NCBI GenBank assembly: GCA_900239685.1
Contig: OENT01000652.1
Location: 18,717 to 82,716, forward strand
DNA: 64,000 nucleotides
Direction: 5' to 3'
Source of the DNA: Rotaria macrura
Lineage: Eukaryota > Rotifera > Eurotatoria > Philodinida > Philodinidae
This document shows, piece by piece, positions 59,041 to 64,000 of the stretch. The translations under genes and the position numbers were made by a program. The notes below the pieces were generated by a model. That model was given only the letters and a program-made list of their open reading frames with translations, was not told the origin of the DNA and made no database searches. The stretch's first letter is position 1. The number at the start of each line of letters is the position of its first letter.

Positions 59041-60282
59041 TTACATAAAATGCCATTCGACTGATGTTTGACCAGTACCAAGTTCTCCAGAAACTGCAAT
59101 AAAGGCTTCGCGAGTTAAAGCAATATCATCTAAGAGACAAAAACAATAAATCAATATATATGATAACGAGAAAAAAAACGAAATAAGGCAACTTTAAACA
59201 AAAAAATACATACTAGCTTTACAATCGGTGCATCGATCAATAAATCGAACAACAATTTCACCTTGTGAACCTTTGACTAAAGCTTTCTTTTGACAGATTG
59301 GGTTCGAGCTTGGAATACCTTTGACAGTGTATGGATCGAATTGTGCTGGATTAAGAGCAGCACTGTAAACCTTTTGATTACTTGCATCCAATGATAGTCT
59401 TCGTTCAATACCACACGTTGAGTATAGTGTGCCGACTTTGGTTTCATTGTAATATGTTGCTTGTCCTTTAAATTCACCTTCAAGTGAGACAGATTCACTT
59501 TGACTGCTTGATTTTTTATATGCACAATGAGCACCCACTCTATCGCAACTAGAATCATTCAAAATAGTATCGTCAATCAAATATAAAATATGAATGAATC
59601 AACATACTATCCTAATCGTGTACAACAAAGACCAACACCACATGATGTAGTGCCACAATTGTTATATGAAGTAGTAGCACAATATGCAGCTGTGGTTCCA
59701 CACCTATACAGATTTAAATAATCAAAAGCGAAATGAAGATGTTTTTTTTTTTCCCATAACACAAGAAGCGAAAATCAGAGTATCTTACTGTCCTTGTTGT
59801 GAACAACATGAGCCAACTGGACAACCAGTTACTCGACATTGGGTTTGAACCGGGACATATGCAACCAAAACACCAGTAGCCACACCACCACCACCACAAG
59901 ATTGAGTTGCCGGTCCACAGCTAATTCATTTGTAATATATCATAATAAATACCGCCTTCGAAAAATATAATATACATACTATCCGTTTGGTGAACAGCAA
60001 GAACCAGCTTGACAGCCTACAACTCGACAATCATTAGCAATATATGGGGGAGCTGACCACCCTGAATGTCCACCACCACAATATTGGGCTCCTGAACCAC
60101 AAGCACCAAACGCCGAACAACACTGGCCAGTACCACAATAGCCAGTAATCAAACAGTTACCAGCTAGAACAAAGGGTATAATTATTTATCAGCACGAATC
60201 TGTTTTGCTTTCATCATTGAAACTTACCAACACTATTCACAAATGAAACTACTAAGAGACTCACATAGCACGTTGATAACAT
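59041..60282 (-). CDS. Secreted chitin-binding-like repeats plus double-psi beta-barrel (expansin/RlpA-like)
   Basis: Six exons close in frame to 296 residues: 60228-60282, 59980-60163, 59789-59920, 59608-59703, 59214-59548 and 59041-59129. A signal peptide covers about 1-18. Four cysteine repeats of the form C-x(n)-G-x-CC-x(4,5)-G-x-C-[GD]-x(4,5)-[YSH]-C follow (GTGQCCSAFGACGSGAQYC is the first), resembling shortened type-1 chitin-binding (hevein-like) modules. From about residue 185 comes a double-psi beta-barrel domain as in expansins, barwins and RlpA: GQATYYN, YSAALNP, VVRFIDRCTDC and an end ALTREAFIAVS...VEWHF. Introns 2-4 are all phase 2 and cut at the same place in each repeat, so exons 3 and 4 are symmetric units. 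Expected role is binding or loosening chitin, peptidoglycan or other polysaccharide outside the cell. Such genes are typical of plants, fungi, amoebae and bacteria, so horizontal origin is plausible. AATAAA directly follows the stop. Confidence 0.85.
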
Positions 60283-63124
60283 TGTTATATTTGTGTGAAT
60301 GTATTTCGATGTCGAAACGATGATGATTCTACGTTATTTCAAACTGCAATCGTGGTGACTTTTTTTGCATATATATATATATAAATATTTAACTGTAATC
60401 GTCAATAACATATTCGTAGGTTTCTAAGTCTACGTATAAGAATATTGTCCTTGATATCTACTCAACGACTGATATTTTAGATATGTATTTACTATGGTGA
60501 ATGATCCTGTGCAAGGTCATCATTTTCGTTTTACTCTAAAACAGATTCAATCTTTTCAATTTAACACATTGCTTTCAGGTTCTAATATAAGATTGAGTGT
60601 ATCAGTATACACATTTTTTTCTTTATCATTGGGAATACAGTAAAAGTAATTATACAGATAATAAAATATCTGTAAAGGTCGAAAAAGAAGTTGAAACGTC
60701 GTACGAGAAGAAGTATCATTCGTGTTGAATAAAGTAATATATCAATTGCATTTACGAAAGAACTTTTTCAATTATCCAATCCCTTTTTGATCACAGTGAG
60801 TAGTGCTATTGTCTAGGATAGTTCAGTTATCACAGCTTTTATTGTAGATAGATTGAGATTTTTCTGTATTTTCTATTCGGTCCAATCGGTCTCTCCCCCA
60901 GACTCATTGAAAAATTAAATTTCGAATTTTTCACAAAGGAAGTTATTCGTTAGCCTAGTTTATTCTGACAGTTTTAAAACTTCAGAATAATGTAGCCAAA
61001 CCAATAAATCTATCTGTGTACAAGTCAGTCAAACGAGAAGAGATTGACTTCAATGCCTATCACACAAATTATTCTACAAAAGTATGCTTTAAGATAAATG
61101 ACTTTTTAAAAATTAGAATTTCATTTTAATGATGCATTTCGTCTTATTTATTATCAGAATATTGAAAGATTCATTAGGACTCCACGTTAAAAATTTCTTA
61201 GCACACAAGCAAACTTAAGAATGCGCTATTAACAAGTAAAAATAAGACATAAAAGATGAAGATCTACCTTGAAAGGTAGTTATAAGAAAAAACAGCAGCA
61301 ATAAAAAACAATAAAAATAGAGGTCAATTATGAAAGACAATAAAATAGACTCATTAAAAAACGTATTTCGTATGTAAATAACTCGCTGTCCAATATCTTG
61401 GTTGATGATGAGTATTTCGAAATCGAATTATTTCAGTGAACTTGAAAAAAAGAGACATCTTCATTCTTTGAAATGTAACATATCACTACAAGAGAATATC
61501 TTTCAGAGAAAGTTATTAGTATCGATAAGCTCTTCAAGGTAACATTGTCGATATTTAGTTGAAGGTTGATCTCTTAGCATCAGTCTATGTATACTACATG
61601 TACGATGCGCTTAAGAATTAGTTTGCTTTGACTAAGACAAAATATCAATGACTTATTGTTTGGCAAATTTAAGATATGAGATTTTGATGAAAATCAACGC
61701 GTTATAAACGTGATGCTTGCGTGAAGGTAGAGGCAGATCCTATTTCATAGATCTATCATAATAGTATCATTTTTGAATGTAACAGATAATGATAAAGGAG
61801 GAGGACGAATTAATCTATTTTCTCACCCCCCCCCCTCCAATGAAATCGAGTTCTTTTGTATGGAAGTGAACCTAGATATGTATCCTGATCATGTTTCATA
61901 AGACTCTCTGTTGTACTACTGGCAAAAAACATTTTTAGAGCCTGTGGAACACAACAGGTATGCCTTATGTATATAATCGAGTACCCTAATTACGAATATC
62001 AACATCAGAAACCCAATACATGTTTTATTAGTTAGCGATTGTAAATATTCCGAGATGTTCCGTGTAGGTAAAATATCAGCTGAGAGCTGTCCTTTCAACC
62101 TACCCTCCACTGAATGAATGAAAAATTTTCACATCAAACGCAACACAACACGTTCTATCAGAAAATGAACAAAACATGGATTGGTCATCACCATTTTATC
62201 TCATATTTGCTAATTAGGAGGCCAATTTCGCTTATTTGATGCTATATGTTACATTTGGGCCCCTGAATTGCCGCGAAAACATCTAGATGCAATGCCAAAT
62301 TTTCTCTATGTAAGTAGTTCTTTTAATGCTCTATCCAACTTTGATATTTAAAATGCCAAAAACAGCGGTGCAACAAATTCCGAAATTCTAAAATCCAGTT
62401 CTCGTATCATTGTTATGCCTTTCTTTTTCATATTTTTGACCCAACTTTTTATGCAATAGAGGCTAGTAGTATGGTTGGATCTGTTTCTGTGCATGATTTT
62501 TTCAACGTTGTATTGCATTGCAGCATTTAAAATACTAAAGAATATGTGCAACAAGATTGAATATGCAAAGACCTTGAGGGTGTGGGTGTTGTTCATTACA
62601 GATGTTCGTCTAAACTCAAAAACCCAAGCGCAGATCCGCACACATAAAACATCGACAACCACGGGCACACTTTCAAGAAAGGCACATGGAAAACAGCAAA
62701 TATTACAAAACCTGTTTTTTCACATACGAGTGCTTGAAAACTGATCTTGATGAAAGTGTAACATTTTCCTCTACCATGAATGATTTTGTCATTGAATTTT
62801 TGTACAGTGTTTTTGAAGAGCAGTATAGAGTCTGAAAAAAATTTTCAATTTCATCTATTTTAATAAAATAAGAATAAAAATGTTTTTAAGTTTGAGCACT
62901 TGTATGTTTCTAAGTAGAAGTATCGATTTTCTAAGAATTGTACACAAAACTTTTATTTAAAGCTGTCTGATCTTGGAAGAAAAGCTCCTGTTTGAAAATT
63001 ACAATGTAGCAGACGGATAACCAATATCTTTGTTTTCATTTAATTCGATGCAAAAAAATTCATATAATCGAAAGTTGCATCTTAATCGATTTCATGTGCT
63101 TTGTCATGTATTCTGATTGAACTA

Positions 63125-63143
63125 CACACACACACACACACAC
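63125..63143. repeat. (CA)n microsatellite
   Basis: An uninterrupted CA dinucleotide run of about 19 bp. Confidence 0.85.
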
Positions 63144-63860
63144 AAAATGATCACACAAATATCAAGATATGACAACGATTTTGGCTTAAGGACTAAATTA
63201 AAAATATTTCTCACAAAAAATCAGATTGTTTTAGAAATTGCGTTCAGTTTTATATTATTTTTGATTACATGTTTTCTTTAAATGTCGACTGCAGCCAGTA
63301 GATCTATTAAAATCGCCATCACGTGATTGTATTTTAATTTTCCGGAGTTCAGTATTCTCTGCTGCAGTAGTGTAAAGAGAAATTAAAAATCAAAAATATT
63401 TTAGCACATGTTATATGATATTAATAGTTCAGACTATTCAGATTGGATAAAATTAAGCAATAGAGAATAAATGAATCAAACTAATATTCACAAAGGAAAC
63501 TATTGGAATATATCAATATGGTTTTTGTAGAGTATTTTCATAGTTTATGCATCAAAACGTTGATTATACTATTATGTATTCGAATCAACACTTGTGTGCT
63601 GTGTGATGATAAAATTTATGAAATAGATTATGATGCTATTAATCATTGTTTTCTAATAGCACTAATTAATTCTTTGTGCGTTCTAAATGCTTAAATTGTA
63701 ACTCGAATTATAATAACAACCGAAAGTATGATCGAAATTCAATCGTATTGATGAAATCAGAATTCTATTTGAGAAATATTTTTCGATGAGAAGATATGAA
63801 ATCACTTTAGATGAATGTTCATGAGTGACAGCAAGGGATAGAAAATATGTAAACAAGTAC

Positions 63861-64000
63861 TAACGGGTGGTCGGAAAGTTTTGGCACAAAATGTTTGTTT
63901 CTTTTTGGTCCACTCGAAAATATTTCAGACGAGTCGAAATCTATGGGTTAGAAGCAGAATTTCATGTTCTTTCAGAATATGAGTTTAGAAGTTATGTGTC
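63861..64000 (+). mobile_element. Possible mariner-type element end, cut by the window
   Basis: A TA dinucleotide is followed by ACGGGTGGTCGGAAAGTTTTGG, which has the look of terminal repeats of mariner/Tc1 elements (TA target, then a GGGTGGTC..AAAGTTTTGG-like motif). Only 140 bp remain, so neither transposase nor the other end can be seen. Confidence 0.35.

Larger units (their letters stand above)
60283..64000. other. Intergenic to the right edge
   Basis: About 3.7 kb without a supportable gene. It has a C run (61829-61838), a short TGTGGG-like patch (62578-62591), a CA run (63125-63143) and the possible transposon end at 63861. Confidence 0.55.

Noticed and set aside
61829-61855. C run followed by a GAAATCGAGTTC sequence, compared with the element end at 50691
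   Set aside because: Similarity outside the C run is too low and no paired inverted end was found.
62348-62668. A 106-codon minus-strand frame with a hydrophobic stretch
   Set aside because: Composition matches the AT-rich background, the frame has no neighbours or splice sites, and it overlaps an equally open plus-strand frame.

Overview
The window looks like nuclear DNA of a bdelloid rotifer. The pointers are AT-rich intergenic DNA, many very short GT-AG introns (about 49-90 bp) mixed with a few long ones, a large intronless gene joining LDL-receptor class A, EGF and seven-transmembrane parts, and a tract of six perfect TGTGGG units plus a partial one. TGTGGG is the telomere repeat reported for bdelloids. 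I cannot fix the genus. No tRNA, rRNA, CRISPR array or viral gene was recognised.

Left part (1-13 kb) is gene-poor. It holds a 166-bp hairpin, the TGTGGG tract (2545-2584), a damaged gene for a protein with dense cysteine clusters (3735-5449) that carries a miniature inverted-repeat element, a 430-bp G/T-skewed tract and scattered coding-like fragments. At 13.6-18.3 kb (minus) lies the 1565-residue LDLa/EGF/7TM receptor. 18.3-25.5 kb is mostly empty apart from a decayed 21-bp minisatellite.

From 25.5 to 54 kb genes are dense. In order: a four-exon gene for a tandem calponin-homology protein with a C-terminal membrane anchor (+); an unknown single-span membrane protein (+); a six-exon USP35/USP38-type ubiquitin hydrolase (+, 944 residues); a twelve-exon secretin-family GPCR (-, 708 residues); an unknown two-span membrane protein (+); a six-exon ribophorin I, a subunit of the oligosaccharyltransferase (+, 599 residues); an inverted-repeat element holding an assembly gap; and an intronless papain-family protease (+).

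The right part has an intronless leucine-rich-repeat protein (-), an AT-rich tandem repeat, and a six-exon secreted protein with four chitin-binding-like cysteine repeats and a double-psi beta-barrel (expansin/RlpA-like) domain (-). The last 3.7 kb is intergenic and ends in a possible mariner-type terminal repeat.

The genes do not form an obvious pathway or cluster; this is ordinary eukaryotic gene order. Exon models were built by hand from splice signals and reading phase, and all multi-exon models close in frame. The observations most worth following are the interstitial telomeric repeat, the secreted chitin-binding/expansin-like gene with symmetric exons, two introns whose retention keeps an open frame (receptor and calponin-homology genes), and the cysteine-cluster locus with an in-frame TAG.
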